Assembly (NCBI GenBank): GCA_007922195.1
Contig: ML682005.1
Location: 42,885,957-42,949,956 of the forward strand
Source of the DNA: Podocnemis expansa
Taxonomy: Eukaryota; Chordata; Testudines; Podocnemididae
DNA length: 64,000 nt
Reading direction: 5' to 3'
The notes under the pieces are model-generated. The model saw only the letters and a program-made list of their open reading frames with translations. It did no database searches and was not told the DNA's origin. The stretch's first letter is position 1, and each line of letters starts with the position of its first letter. A program made the position numbers and the translations under genes. This document shows positions 9,465-22,870 of this stretch, one piece after another.

Positions 9465-12400
9465 CTTTTATGCTCTGTCTGGTCTTCTATTGATTTTTCC
9501 ACATGGCATTCCTTTTTGTTCTCTCACTGAGTACTCAGGTATTGCAGGTAGTAGTTGCTGTCAAGTAAACAGTAGCCGGGAATAAAGTTGGCAGCCAGAG
9601 GAATCCAGTTCCATTTTCTTTGGCTTTTCAGTGGCTCTTTCTAGAGTTCTTGTTTGATACATTATGGGTTAAATACTTAAAACAGGAAATCATCTCAGAG
9701 GACTGACTGGTTGAACATTTCAACCTTGTGAAACATTTGCCCTATTAGTTCCTAACACAGTTCAGAAGATGCCTTGCCTCTGATATACATGTGAAAAGCA
9801 AATATCAGCAGTGAATAACTGGTGAAGAGAAAGATCGGATTGGGTGATAGCAATTACTTCAATCTCAATGCTTGAACAAAAGATCAGTATAGATATACTC
9901 ACAGTTAGCATGACAAACTTCTGCTTAATTCATATGCTCTTCAGCAGACAGTTTTCTGCTTGCATATTTTGCCTGCACTGTAGCACAAATCTATTAGCTA
10001 ATCATCTATTAGAGTGATTCTCTCAAAATTAATCTAGTCTAAATTTGACATAAATGATGTAGAATGACAACAATTATAACAATCGCTTTACAAAAGAATG
10101 ACCTTTAATGGAAGAAAAAGCAAATTTAGGCTAAATTGATTCAAATGACACACTGGCAGACAAGGAGGATATCGCTTTTTGTTGTCATTATGGTGAAGTG
10201 TCTGAGATGGAATTCTATAAGGCTCACAAATGTCATGTTTAATATTATGACAAGGATTTTTTTTTATTATTTTACTGTTACTCCAGCCATAGGGAATAAA
10301 ACTTCATGCATGACTTCTAATATCATCATTAAGATCTTTGTTAAAGTTAATTCCATCACAGCAGATGCATTTTAATTGCCACTTCTTCTAGCTCAACTCT
10401 ACAGCACTGTTTGTATTGCTTTAAATTAAACCCTTTGTTTCTAATGGCAAGATCTGTCATTTCTCTCATAAGTAACATATAAAGAGCAAGGTTGTTGTTT
10501 TTAAAATGTGCAAATTAGAAGGTAGTAAAAATAGATTTTGGTGACTAAAAGTGTTGATCTTTGTGCTAAATTTGACTGTCCTCTGAGAAGATGGTGGGAC
10601 TTCATGCCATCTATATGTGTAGTAAAACAAATCCTGATATTGTTGATTAGGCAAAACTCAGCGTGGAAGCCAATAAAAGATTTACCTGTGTAAGGAATGA
10701 GTGGAGACTTCAAGTTTTGGCCTAAAAGTAGTAGTAATCACAGTATATTGTTTCAGTAGTGTGAGAATAATATTGTACACTTTTGTCCTTGTCTACTCTG
10801 GGCATTAAGTCCAGCTGAATACTTGAGTGGCCACCAATTGGTCCAGCAACTGCACTAGTGTGAACTCCTAGTATAGGTGGGAAAAGTTATAATTTGCAGT
10901 GATTGAGCTAACCCCAATTTCAATCAGAAATAAGGCTCAAGCTATGAAAAGTACTGCTTTCAGTGTCTTCAGATGGAAGCATGCCCGAACTACCCAAACT
11001 GTGCTCTCCTTTGGCTGGAATCTGGGCTGATTCTCAGCTCTCATCTACACATATGGCATTGTAGTAGTATCTGCTCAGCTGTAATGTTTAACGAAGATGC
11101 CACCTACACTGATGGTACTTCTCCTGTCAGCATAAGCATCCCACTGCCCTGAGAGATGGTAGCTGTGTTGGTGGGAGAATCTGTCCTGTCAACATAGAAC
11201 TGCCTATTTTGGATGTTTGGATGATATACCTGCATTGCTCAGTGGTTCAGACTTTCCAATGTAATTTTACAGTGTGGACCAGGGCTCAATGAGGACATGG
11301 CTTCCCTCAGAAATAATCACCGCTCTTAAATCTTCAAAAGGCCTCATTCATTTAGTAATAAATGTGCAAGTTTTCCCCCTGAATCTTCCATTTCCTTAAC
11401 ATTCCTGCAGAGGCTCTATGGACTCTTGCACATCCATTTTCCTACCCTTAGCAAAGCGCACAATTTATGGCTCAGATCTTTCCAGATGAGAAGGAAGAAG
11501 GATGGAAGATCCTGGCAGAGCCTATCGGGCCACTTCTTTATCAGTCACGGAGCTGTATTAGAAATTCCTTCTGTTTTAGTAGCTGATATATGCCTCTTTA
11601 TAGCTCTCCATGATCTCTGCTGACCAAGAGAGTAAGAGACCAGGAAATTTCTGCATTTTACTTCTCCCACAGTCTGTATTACCAAAGAATACAATTCAGT
11701 AAGTAGCACATAAAATTATAGGTCACCTTTTTCAAAGCTGGGCCATTTAAGGGGCACCCAGAAAACTGGAATGTGCAAATCCTCCATTCGTGAACTCAAA
11801 CAGCAAAATGCATGTGCAAACAGATAACTGTGAATAAAATTGTTTATGTCCATCCACATACTGATGTAGCATATGAAATGTGGGGTTTGCTGACACAGCA
11901 AGAGTTCATGTTCTTTTTGGGGAGAATTTTGGTGTCTACTTATAAAACTTTCACACTCTGTGTGTGTGGCGGGGTGGAACTAAGAATCAAGAAATAGACA
12001 TTGGACACAATTTAGCTAACAAGGGATACAGAAGATAAAATACCAACTGAAGAGCCTAATTACACTTTGCACAGGTGTGACAAACTGGAACATATCTATT
12101 TTTTTCATGAATATTATGCTACTTGTCCATGTTTGCTACTTGGATTGTGAGTTACTTTCAGCAGAGTTAGATCAAAGGGAGTTATTAGAGGAACCATGCA
12201 GAAAAAGCAATTCAGTCAGGCCTGCAGAAAGAACATCCCATCAAACACTCAAATGCAATAGTCAGGTTTACAGTTGTGAGGAGGTGACTCCCGTGTCCCA
12301 GTCCTGGTGACATAACTGTTTTTCCAAGGCTGAGAACACACAGATCAAAGGAATGCTAAACCGTTACAGTACCCTGGGCTTAGAAAAAGAGGTTGGAGTG

Positions 12401-12781
12401 AACCAAGGAAGACTACGCAGAAGGGATTGTTAGTGAAAGCTGCCAGGCTCATGAGATGAGAGACATGCAGGGCAAGGGACAGTTTGTCTTTTAGCCAGAT
12501 ATGGTGTTAGCTGGGCTGAGGGAACCTACAAATGTTTGCTAGGAAAAAATTAAGGTATTTAGTAAGGGGAAATTTATGTCTAGAACTTTAATGCTTACCT
12601 CTTTGATCTGCACATCTTTGGATGAAAGAATAAAAAATGGTGTGTTTTGAAGAAACTGGCATGTTTAGTCCCTCTACTTCATTGTTGTTACAAATCCACA
12701 GAGGAAAAGAGCTTTCAGGTGCCAAACTTTTCAGAGATTGCTGGGTTAGGAGATGTGGGGCTACATTCAAAAGATCCAGTC
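9465..12781. other. Unassigned AT-rich DNA
   Basis: About 3.3 kb in which I see no exon, RNA gene or datable transposon. Open frames here are at most 79 aa and lack any recognisable motif. Confidence 0.5.
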
Positions 12782-12784
12782 CAA

Positions 12785-13189
12785 GGCTGTGTTCACACAG
12801 CCCTCTTATTTCGAAACAACAGAGGTTGTTTCAAAATAAGATTTAGGCTGTTCACACAACGCACGGTTGTTTCGAAACAACGGGTCCCGTTGTTTCGAAA
12901 CAACGGCGTTGTTTCGAAACAAGTTAAACCCCATGTGGGGACGAAACAAAGTTGTTTCGAAATGATTGTTTCGAAACAACGCTGTGCGAACATGTTGTTT
13001 CGAAACAACAGTGATTTGATTCGAAATAACTGTTGCCTGAACCTGCTATTTCACTTTGAGCTTCTTTCCTTAATTCGAATTAACAAACTGTTAATGCAAA
13101 TTAAGTTATTTCGAAATAAGGTGTTATTTCGATACAAGTTGTTTCGAAACAACTTGTATCGAAATAACCCCCTGTGTGTGAACACAGCC
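12785..13189. mobile_element. TTTCGAAA foldback MITE, copy 3 (best preserved)
   Basis: 405 bp with termini GGCTGTGTTCACACAG and CTGTGTGTGAACACAGCC and CAA duplications at 12782-12784 and 13190-13192. I count nine exact TTTCGAAA octamers. The right part holds a perfect 46-bp palindrome at 13123-13168 centred on TTTCGAAA. The 183-aa frame across 12647-13198 translates the repeats (FRNN, VSKQ) and is not a gene. Copy 5 at 40333 is the same subfamily, sharing the CCCCATGTGGGGACGAAACA centre. Confidence 0.9.
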
Positions 13190-13192
13190 CAA

Positions 13193-13902
13193 GAGTGATT
13201 GGTCACTGGAGTCACCCAAAGAGAGGTAAAGGACACAAGCTCTGTTAGCTGAGAGCTGAGCTCAAGAGGGACAAAAAGGGAATTAGAGAGCTGTTTGTTC
13301 TGTAGCTGTGACAACAAGACATTGGGGTAGCTTTTAATAATACTGAATTCATCTTTATGTTCTTTAATTTTGACAAAGCCTTTAATTTTTGATCATAGTA
13401 CCTGGCGTTGATGGCTTTCATTATTCTGCATCTGATGATATGAATGCAGCTGACATGGACTGAGACAATTAGCATCACAACCTCATTCTCATTCTGCAAG
13501 CATTTATTGACAAATCTGATCTATGAAAGTGTTTCTTGTGAGCTTAACTTCATAGGTCTATTAAAAATGTCCTTTTGTCTCATTTGTCGTTTCTTAAAAA
13601 CTGCTTTGTTTATAGACTAGAGTGTTAGAAACTGTAAAAGTGCCAATAATAGTTTGTGGGATATGGGCCAGTTTAAAATGGACAAATAGATTTTATAAAG
13701 ATAGTGTCTCTTAAAATTTTTCACTGCTTTTAACCACTGCTGTGTTTGGAAACCATTTTGGCACAGCTGTATCTGACCAGTAATTAGTGAGCACCAGTAA
13801 AATACAACGCATCTCTACCAGTATTGAATTCCTTAGCCTCCCTCACACAAGAATGATAAACAGTGGGAAATGAGATGGGTTATTGAGCAGTAGCCACAAT
13901 CT
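13193..13902. other. Unassigned DNA
   Basis: Nothing recognisable as a gene or repeat family. Confidence 0.5.
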
Positions 13903-14100
13903 GTTTAAGCCATGTGGCTTAATTGATAGAGCCCTGAATTAGGACGTGAGATCTGGGTTCAGTTACTGACCTATGTGACCTTAAGCATGTGAACTCTGGA
14001 TCTCAGTTTCTTTATCTGTGAAATGGGGATAATGATGTGTGCTTCTTCTGTAAAGGGCCTTGAGACCTACTGGTGCTATATTTGTTATTTACATAAGGTG
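13903..14100 (+). repeat. MIR SINE
   Basis: A tRNA-like head (GGCTTAATTGATAGAGCCC, then a B-box-like GGGTTCAGTTACTGA) leads into the core CTCAGTTTCTTTATCTGTGA and AATGGGGATAATGATG, then AAAGGGCCTTGAGACC. This is a near full-length, ancient amniote MIR. Confidence 0.8.
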
Positions 14101-17100
14101 AGTTGCCTGGAGAGCAATAATATCTGTGTTTCAAAGATAAATCAGGATTTCAGACAGGTTTCAGGGATTAGTGAGATTTCATTATTTTCAGGGACTGTCT
14201 GATTGGAAACTTCCGGACATTACTACTGGGGAATCCACAAGACTCTCTGTCCAGTTGAAATCAAGGAATCTGCCCACTCTCAGCCAAACAGCAGCCTGGT
14301 GTTAAGTGCTTTGGAAGCCTCAGTGCCTGCATTCAGTACATGCAGCTGGTAGCTTGTCTTTGGTGCAAGAGCAATGGGCTTCACTGGAGGCACTAGATTC
14401 CTCACATACCAGGACAGAAACTATAAAATTTAGGCTCCAAAAAGCCAAACAGTTTCACTGTGTAGCTTGGACTCTCTTATTTTATTTTTATAAGTTTTGC
14501 TTTCAGGAACTTAACAATTGAAAACTATCAGTATATTTACTTTGAGAATTTACAAGGAGAAAGATCCTGAGCTGTCCTTCTGACATTGAATAGCATGTTT
14601 GTTACAAAATGGAGCATTCTGTGAATGGGTCAGTTACTCCCCATGCTTCTGAATGGGCCAGTCACCCCTTCCTGTCTTATGCCTTTGCCTCTGAAGTAAC
14701 CATTGTGGCATATTCCTTTCAGGCATGAATACATTGCCTGCTGAAAGGCTGTCAGAAATGCCATTTGTTCAAGCAGGCTGCAGATGTACAGGCCTTCCCT
14801 TTCTCACTGTGAATGGCCGGAGTGTCCCATGCGGTAGAGAAGAGACAGGACTCAGTTACAATGAGTAGTAAGGAGATTCTTTTCTTAACACAACTGGACG
14901 CAGCCATGACCCTGTTGTGTTTTCTGGCCCAATAGCTCCCCATGTAAATGCTGCCTGTGCTGCCTAAATTCACTATGCAGACATAGAGGCTCCTTAAACC
15001 TTGTTTTGGACCTGGAAGTCCTGGATTGCTGAATATATTACTATGTCAGTGACCTCTCTACAATAGTTTAAATGTACCTGTTCTCCTTTTGGTTAGCAGG
15101 CATTTGAGAGGGGATTAGAAGTCCTGAGGTCGATATTCAAGCTGACTTGGAGCCTTCTAAAGATGTGCCCTGCATTAAAACCCACCTCCAAGTTCACCTC
15201 CATCTAAGGTTCTGCACAGAGCCAGAGTGCTGCACACAGGTCACTTTGCAGTACTGTAAACTCAGTACAATGGATCCAAACACAAGAGATTAATTTCTTT
15301 GAGTCACTCTCAGGGGTGTACATATATTTCTTAGAATGTATCTTCCTTATTTCTCAGAAAAGTTGCTTTTGGGATCTGGAAAAACTCAGTGCAGTACTTC
15401 TGCATGACAGTTCTTTTACAAGAATTATTCTTTATTTAAACCTGGTTTTAACAGTTTCTAGTGTGAGGGGTGAACATGGCCTTTAAGTAACTTAAACTAC
15501 TCTCCACACATCACTAAAAATAACAAACCCCACTGTAAACACAAACATAATATTTTTAAGTTGTATCAAATCAAAGATTGTTCTGGTGTTTAAGAAATAA
15601 CACTTTGAAAAGAAATGAGCAGCTGCCAAAATAAAAATTCTCCTTTTAAAAGAAGATGCAATCTCTATCCTGTATCTTGGTTATCCTTACCAGGCAAAGA
15701 GAGGTGCAAAAAGAGAAACCCCAAATAATCTTTGGAATAGTTTGGTGATGCAAGGCCTGATTTTCACTGACACTGCAAAGGGCTTTCCAAGTGAGTGCAA
15801 ACATAACTTATGCCTCTTTGAGGTCCACACTGTCAGAAAAGTGTAAAAGAGCTTTAGAATAAATGAGGATCTGGCATTAATCATCCTCAGAAGTGCTTTA
15901 TGACTTTACAAATGAATACAGAATAGGGGTCAGCAACCCAAAAGATAAGAAGACCCATTTTAACAAATTCCTTCAATAACCGAGTGTTTTGAAAGAGACA
16001 AGAGGTGTAGCATCCTGGTAGAGGAAGCTTGGCCAGGGTGCCTGCTACAGAATCCCGTGGAGGTCAGGGGAGACAGAGGAGCCCAAACCAGAAGTGGGCC
16101 CCCTGCAGGCCCTTCTGGGAGCAGGGAGCCTTAAACCACAAGGAGGCAGTCAAAGAGCTGCATGAAGAACCAGTTTAATATCATCACAAACACCCATACA
16201 AACCCTTTCTGGGCAGCCATCTCAATGCCTTATCTTTTTTCTCACTTGAACAGTAGCTTATTTAACCATCCTGTTCATGTGTGCAGCTATGCTGGAATGC
16301 TCACTAAGAAGTCTGAAATTGTAGAGATGAGATGACTTTTCACAAATGCTCCATTTCCCCTGTTGTGGGTCATTAGAAAGCTTAAGAAACTTAATCATGC
16401 ACACCAAATCACTAGAAGTAGTAGAAATAGAAATCAGGCATCTTGACACTTGCTCTAGTAACATATCCATAGGTTTAAGCCCAGGCAGAATCCGTGATTG
16501 ATTTCACGTCCCTTTTTGCTTCTGAAAAAAACGTAGGATTGGAGATAGCTCTTGCACATCCCACCTCAGTGGAGCACTTAAGCATGTGTTTAAGCTCTGT
16601 GGATTTCAGTGAGCTGTAGTGACTAGTTTGCCATCCTTAGCAGCATGCAGTCAAATATGGCAGAGCTGTTTTCTGTAGTTACAGGCAGTCTGTTGTGTTT
16701 TGAGTTTCTGGGATTTGTAAAGGCGCAATGCCTTTGCAACATTTGGATGAATATTACCTCTTTAAATGAATTGTCCACCCTTATTAAAACCACTTTTACT
16801 AATTGCCGTCCACTTTGCAGTTTCCTGTAGATTTGAAGGGAAGACAGGTGCAATTTACAGTTTGTTTTGACCCCAGTCATATTTACTTTCTATCATATTG
16901 CATTCACTGAAGTGGCAACTGAGAACCTTAAAAGTTACTCATATATGACAACAGTAAAAGGAAACAGGCCAATACATTTTCTTTTCGAATTGCCTCCTCC
17001 ACTTCCACAGCCACAGCAGAAGGGCTTTTTCCTGTTTGGTCATTGCACGCTTTCTTCTTTATTCTCTGTTCAGATTAGCTTCTGCAATAGTTGCCCATAA

Positions 17101-18572
17101 ATGAATAGTTAATAGTTAGCAATCCTGGTCACAGGAAGCTCCTTATGTTTGCCTTTGGTGATTGCATTGTATTAGTTTTAGTAACAAACCTCTGCTAAAA
17201 GGCCTCTGAGTTTCTGAAGACCATCATGCAACAGTATTCATTCACTTGCTTTCAGCGCAGGATTCAGTACTGAGCTAACTTGCAGTTGGTTGCAAAGGAA
17301 GCCAATATGATTTATTTTTCCCATGCAGTTGGTTGTCATGATGAAAGGGTCCTGAACTAAAAGAATATTTTAACCTGGTTGGGGAGTGGATGAAGGCTGA
17401 CAGTTGGGAAGAGAAGTAACAAAGGTAGAAACACTACAATAATTATACACCTGTCAATTCTTCTCTTTCCTGCTAAAGACTCACCCATTTTTTGTCTGTG
17501 AAAAGTTCATTTAAAGCTGTCTTTTTTTCTTACAGTAGGAAAAATAACAGTTCATTCAGCAGTATAATACAATTCCAAGAATGTTTTCAAATTTCCCTCT
17601 TTTGTGTGTTTTCAGATTGACACCTATATAATTAGGCATAACAAAGAGAAAAGGGAATTAACAAGATTTAACACAAGTCAAGAAACTTGGAGAGTAGGGA
17701 AGGAAAATGTCAAGAACAGAAACTAAGTGAGTCAATGGAATGATTGGAGTGAAGTGAGTAGATTTTCTAGGTCAAGAATGGGGTAATGATTCAAAAAGTT
17801 AGTTTTGTTTCCAGGGTACATGCATGAGATGTAGTAAGACCCATTGACTGTGCAATTTGTAGGAATAAATTAGTAGAGCTCTCCAGTAACATCGAAGGAG
17901 CTATGCTGATTTACATAAATCAAGGATCTGACCCTATATTTTGAATCTTCATGTTCATAGGAGATATGCATAATTATCAGTCCCCAGTGGCAGCAATGCA
18001 CCCCTGCCCCAAGGAAGGAACAGAAGACATTTGTAGTGATGGAGTCTTTTGCCTTGCCCCTATTTAGTCACCTGCGGCACATGGAGGCTTGACAGAATTG
18101 TGCTCTGTGCTATGCACTGATGCTGAATCTCAGCTCTGTATAAAGGACAGCAAGCCATGTAAGCCCTGTTTTGAGGCCTGGCTTTGGAAGAATAATGAGC
18201 AGATGAGAAAGGGTGTAACTTTCTCATATAATCTCATTTTCCTATATAACTACTTTCTCTTTCCGGGGTCTATTCTTCAGTCTATGAATACTTTTCTCCT
18301 TTTCCTTCTGTTTTGTATCTGTGGTTTCTCTCACTTTTGTAAATTTCACGTATACAAATCCCTGTTTTTTCTTCCTAAATACTTTATGAAAATGATTGAT
18401 TTTATTTTTTTGAAGCTACCTCACTCACTAAGTGTCTTTTCCATAGTTTCTCTATTAGTACCAGTGGGAGTTACAAAAGTATTTCTGGAGAAAATATCAG
18501 ACTCTTAAGTTATTTTCTTTAATACAATATTCATCTTATAGTACATTCTAATAGGGTTTGCATTTGGAAGAG

Positions 18573-18575
<3 letters not shown>
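14101..18575. other. Unassigned DNA, about 4.5 kb
   Basis: No exon, RNA or well-bounded transposon. A possible hAT scrap begins near 15926 (GGGGTCAGCAACCC) and includes CAAAGAGCTGCATG near 16154, words typical of an old hAT family, but no right end is found. The 139-aa frame at 18089-18508 is phenylalanine/leucine-rich because of T-rich DNA and has no recognisable topology or homologue. Confidence 0.45.

Positions 18576-18611
<36 letters not shown>
18576..18611. repeat. (TG)n microsatellite
   Basis: Uninterrupted alternating GT over 36 bp. Confidence 0.95.
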
Positions 18612-18614
<3 letters not shown>

Positions 18615-20907
18615 CGTTTTTCTATGAAAATCTTTTTTGCCTAGCTATACAAAGCTTTCCTGAAGTCTTCTGATGCTGTACAGCAATGATATGTCAATAT
18701 TCTTGAAGTGCCCATAAAAAGATTTTTAAATAATTCATAGTTTATTAATTCCATTAATGTAGATCTAAATATTCTATTTTGCCATGACTCAAATTTTTGC
18801 TTATAGAAATGCTGTTTTAGAGAAGACAAGATTTTTGCCTCTGTAACTCACTGGTAGACATGACACTCAGATTCCACGAATTACTCTTCTGCATTTATAA
18901 CAGTTAGTTGTAATGGATCAAAAAAACTTGCTGTTTGTAAAAAGAAAAAAAAAAAGGATATTTTTCTGCAGAAAAAAATGGGCAAAAATGAGGAATTCTT
19001 TTTCACAAATATCTTCCACACACAAATTGGTGTTCCTGACAAAAAATCAAAACCTAAAATTTTCAGTTTAGAAAAATTGCTACATTGCCTTACGGGAAAT
19101 GTAGTTTGGGGTGCCTCCTACCTTTATTCTTCTCTATGGGGCGGACTCCATGGCATGATGCAATATAGTCCCACTCCTTCTGAGCTCCCACAGTGAAACC
19201 TGGGAAATGTTTTTGATTATTGTTTTCTTTTTTGATTAAAAATTTCCATTGGGAAGAAGATACCAATTTTCTGATCAACTGTGGTTTTCAGTTATGAAAG
19301 GCTTCAGCTCTAGCTATTTGACCTGCTTGTTGAAGTGCCAGACCAGGAAGCCATCAGTGAAATCTTGCTCTTGCTGTTAGTTTGATGCCCCTGCTATATG
19401 GCTGTAATAAGCCTTATCTGTTTTTGAAGTTGCACAGGTCTGGTTTTAAAATGATTTAGTTCAAGTTTATGTGAACATGTTTAATTTGTTTTAAAGTATT
19501 TTTGTTTCAATTTTAGCTTAAATCACTTCCTTATAAAGTGAAACAAAATCACTATAAACATAGCTTAGAGCAAATCAAGTATGTACACAGTGAGTTTAGC
19601 ACTGGTTTAACTAAATCAGTGCAGCTTTGACTATAGACAAAACTCTTGCAGGGGTCCTTTATGTGAAAAATGGAACTATTGAGTGAGCTGTTAATTTAAT
19701 AACTGGGAATGTTGCATAGCATTGAGATTAAGTTAATTTTATTTTACTTCTCATTTCTCATTGCGGGACAATGGCCAAGCACCAATTCTTCCTATAATAA
19801 TAATAAAGCACAGGGGACCAATAAAGCTGAGAGGAGTTTTCACCATTCCTTTTTCATCTCCTCCACCATGCTCCCATGCCATGTTAACTTGGATCCAACT
19901 TGAGACGTCTGTTGACCATCTTTTCATATATTTTAGGTGTAGACACCTGTTTAAATCTCTCTATAGCCATTGCTATAAAAATACCTGTATGTATAAGAGA
20001 TTGGATATGCCCTTCAGGATGAATGGACTGTTGACACAGCGCTGACATCACCTCTCTCATAACAGGAATTCTACATGCACAAGTGGTATAAAACTGTAGC
20101 TTCTTGTCTGCTTTTTGCTAAAGGTCTGATGATCATATTGATTCCTTTCATTAGTGTTTAAACCTTGCTTCTATCACTATCACCCTCTTTTGTTCCCAGG
20201 GTTGTTAAATATTATTGGATGGATTCTCTCCAGCACCAAAATCCCATTCCCCCCAGGTTCTCAAGCAGTTTCCTGAGTCTCAGCTGCAGCTGCTTTGGCC
20301 CCAACATAAAAGTGAGCAGTTGAACCCCTGTTCTCCGCCCATCACACTCCCTCTGTCAAGGTGGGTGGGGTGTTTGATGTAGAATCTGGCTCTTCTGGCT
20401 TTCCACCAGCAATTCTCAGCAAAGCAGCTGCAGTCAGATTCAAGGCCCTTTGCTTCCCCACAATGACCCTTCTTAATGTGCTATGACCATGGTATTGAGA
20501 GGCCACTTAAAGGAGATAGTGTATCATTTTAGAAAACTAATAATTTAATTCTATCCTTCTAACATTAACAGGAATAAAATCCCCAGATTGTGTTTTTTAA
20601 GACAAGAGTCTCCTGTAGCATCCTGGAAGCCACATAAAGCAGTATCATAAAAACATGACCTGATAAATACACACGCATAATTGAAAGCTCCCACAGCTCC
20701 AAGGTCAAAATACTTTCACCCCCCAGAGTTTCTGTTCTTCTCTAAAAACAAACAAATGTGCTGATTCAGCAAGCTGATCCCCATAGAATCTAGACGAACT
20801 CCAGTGCCTGCAAAGATACAGTTGCAGACCTGCAGCCCAAATCTGTAACACTCCTTAACTTCAGAGGGAGAGCTTCCTTCTGGTTTGGGGCTGCAGAGGA
20901 TAAGAGA
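18612..20907. other. Unassigned AT-rich DNA
   Basis: No recognisable gene or repeat. An A-rich tract (18937-18957) is the only low-complexity stretch of note. Confidence 0.5.
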
Positions 20908-21035
20908 TGGGATACAATTTTCTGAAGTGCCTAAGTCCCATTTTTCAAGAGAGACTTACATGCCTAAACCCAGTGTTTTTTTCAGTGAAACTTAGGCTCT
21001 TAAGTCACTTAGCAGATTGTGAAAATTTTACCTTG
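20908..21035. repeat. Decayed foldback repeat (AAGTGCCTAAGTC type)
   Basis: The left arm AATTTTCTGAAGTGCCTAAG is matched in inverted orientation by the right part (GGCTCTTAAGTCACTTAGCA, then TGTGAAAATTTT). Related copies are at 39574-39727 and 63158-63260. Confidence 0.5.
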
Positions 21036-21552
21036 ATCTGTCCCATGGGGCCACACAACTGATTCTTTCTAAGAGGACATACTAAAAAGGTCTTGGTACA
21101 TGAGCAAGATTTTAAAGGGGTCTTTTCAAGTTAAGATGAAAATATTAAACTCCAGGTACACCGGCTCATTGCTCAGATAGGCGAGGACATAACATGGACT
21201 AGCAGGAAGACAAGAGCTTCTCTGCATGATGCTGTTGCTCATAACCATCATTTTGCCATGTTCCACACCAACTGTAGGTGATAGCTACGCTACAAAGGTG
21301 GCCCCAAATAATAATACTTCATATTAACTCAGCTATGTTGTCACAAAGGACTGTTTCACATCCACCAGGTTAGTGAAGGCTGAGAAGAAACCCATTTTGC
21401 CTATATCTGTCCATGAACATTCTGGCAACCTTTTCTCGTACCCCCATGTTTCAATCACAAACCGGAAATTTGGAAGGAGTGTGACCTTTCAATCAGTAAT
21501 GTACCTTTTGCCATTCCAGTGAAAATAAGCTCACATTTGGACATGTGATAAG

Positions 21553-22039
21553 CAGGGCCAATTAATGTAGGGGCTATAAGGACTGAAGGCTCAGGCTCTG
21601 GTCTAAAGGGGGGCCCCTGGCTCCATCCCCTAAGGCCCCTGCAAGATCCATCCCCCACCGCTGGCCTGCCACAGCACTGGAAGGGCTTGCTTGTTAAGGC
21701 TGCTGGGAGGGTCAGGGCCCTGGGGCCAGAGGCCAGGCTTTGGGGGCTCCCGCTGCACCCCACCAGGGGGGCTGGTCCATCCCAAAAGGTGAGGTGGACT
21801 GGCACATGTTCACTTTGTTCCAGGGGCAGGGCTGGCTGGCATGCAGTGTGGCTTCTGGTGTGCCCTCCAGTGGACAAACCAGCTGGACTGGGGCTGGCAT
21901 GGGAGCGCCCTTTGGCTCCAACCCCCTTCCCCAGTGATGGCCTGCTCACAGGCTGCCATGGTAGGGGCTTGCGGTCCCAGGTTGGGGAGGGGGCATGTGA
22001 TGGACAGCCCAGAGCCCTGGGCTGCTTAATCTGGCCCTG
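21553..22039. mobile_element. GC-rich hAT-like element with perfect 8-bp duplication
   Basis: 487 bp flanked by identical GTGATAAG at 21545-21552 and 22040-22047. Ends are CAGGGCCAATTAATG and CTTAATCTGGCCCTG, an imperfect inverted repeat. The interior is GC-rich against AT-rich flanks, which explains the long but meaningless minus frame (205 aa) and several plus frames. No transposase motif. Confidence 0.85.
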
Positions 22040-22369
22040 GTGATAAGCCCTTTGAAAAGCCACAGTTCCCACTTGCTCAGTATAAGATTCTTAGATTTTA
22101 GCAGCTAAATTCACCAGAGTCCACATACTTCACATTTGCTTCCCTCCAGGACAGAGTGGGGCTTTCTTTTCAATTGCATCTCTAGGCTACTACAGAGTAT
22201 GCAAAGTCAAGGTCTGAGAATCTGAACACAGAGCAAGGAATCTGTCTCTCCTGACCATTCAATGAGAGGCCCACCCCTCAAACTGGGCCCAGGAAGCACG
22301 GAGGAAGAAGCTTTCTGGTTCACACACAGAGGGGACAGGGGCTAGACCAACAGAAAAGCAGATTTTCAC

Positions 22370-22870
22370 CAGGAGCCTGGGGAGGAAGGGAGAGACTGGG
22401 ATTGGATGCTGGGTGGGAATGGGAGACTGGCAGTTTGGGTCAGGATGAGAGGGAATCTGAAAATGTCTAGCAGGGGAGACTGGGACTGAGAAGAGTGAGG
22501 TAAGGTTGGGGGGAAAAGGAAATGACGGGGACTGGGAGATTTTGACAAGAAGGAGGAGACTGGGATTGACTAGACGGGGAGAAGAGCCTGCAGATACAGG
22601 TTGATTGGACAGGAAGTCTGTGGGGGTTGGTTGAGACTGGGAGTGGTGTGGCTGGGGAACATGGGCTGATGGAGAAGAGGACTGAGTGCCAAGGGGAAAA
22701 CGACAGTTTGAAGGGAGGGCGACTAGAACTGTTGGGCTAAGGAGCCAGAGACTTGGGGAGGGAATGTGGTGGGGAGTCTGGAGAGGTCAAGATAGACTTG
22801 CTGAGTAATACATCTGGACCTAGATTGCAAAACCTGAGGAATGGAGACTGGGATTAGCTAGCTGAGGTGA
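22370..22870. repeat. Purine-rich low-order repeat block
   Basis: The plus strand repeats GAGACTGGGATTGG-like words (about 22390, 22476, 22556, 22634, 22844) within GA/GGA-rich DNA. Spacing is irregular. Possibly a very old repeat; not a gene. Confidence 0.5.

Noticed and set aside
12785..13189. CRISPR-like array of repeated TTTCGAAA units
   Set aside because: Units are short palindromes with no regular spacing or unique spacers, in a eukaryotic genome, and the block has transposon ends.
12647..13198. 183-aa open frame (plus strand) rich in FRNN/VSKQ
   Set aside because: Direct translation of the TTTCGAAAC repeats of MITE copy 3; similar frames occur on both strands in every copy.
18089..18508. 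139-aa hydrophobic frame that might encode a membrane protein
   Set aside because: T-rich DNA yields Phe/Leu-rich translation by chance; no splice context or conserved motif.
21455..22072. 205-aa minus-strand frame
   Set aside because: Coincides with a GC-rich hAT-like insertion bounded by an 8-bp duplication; no domain.
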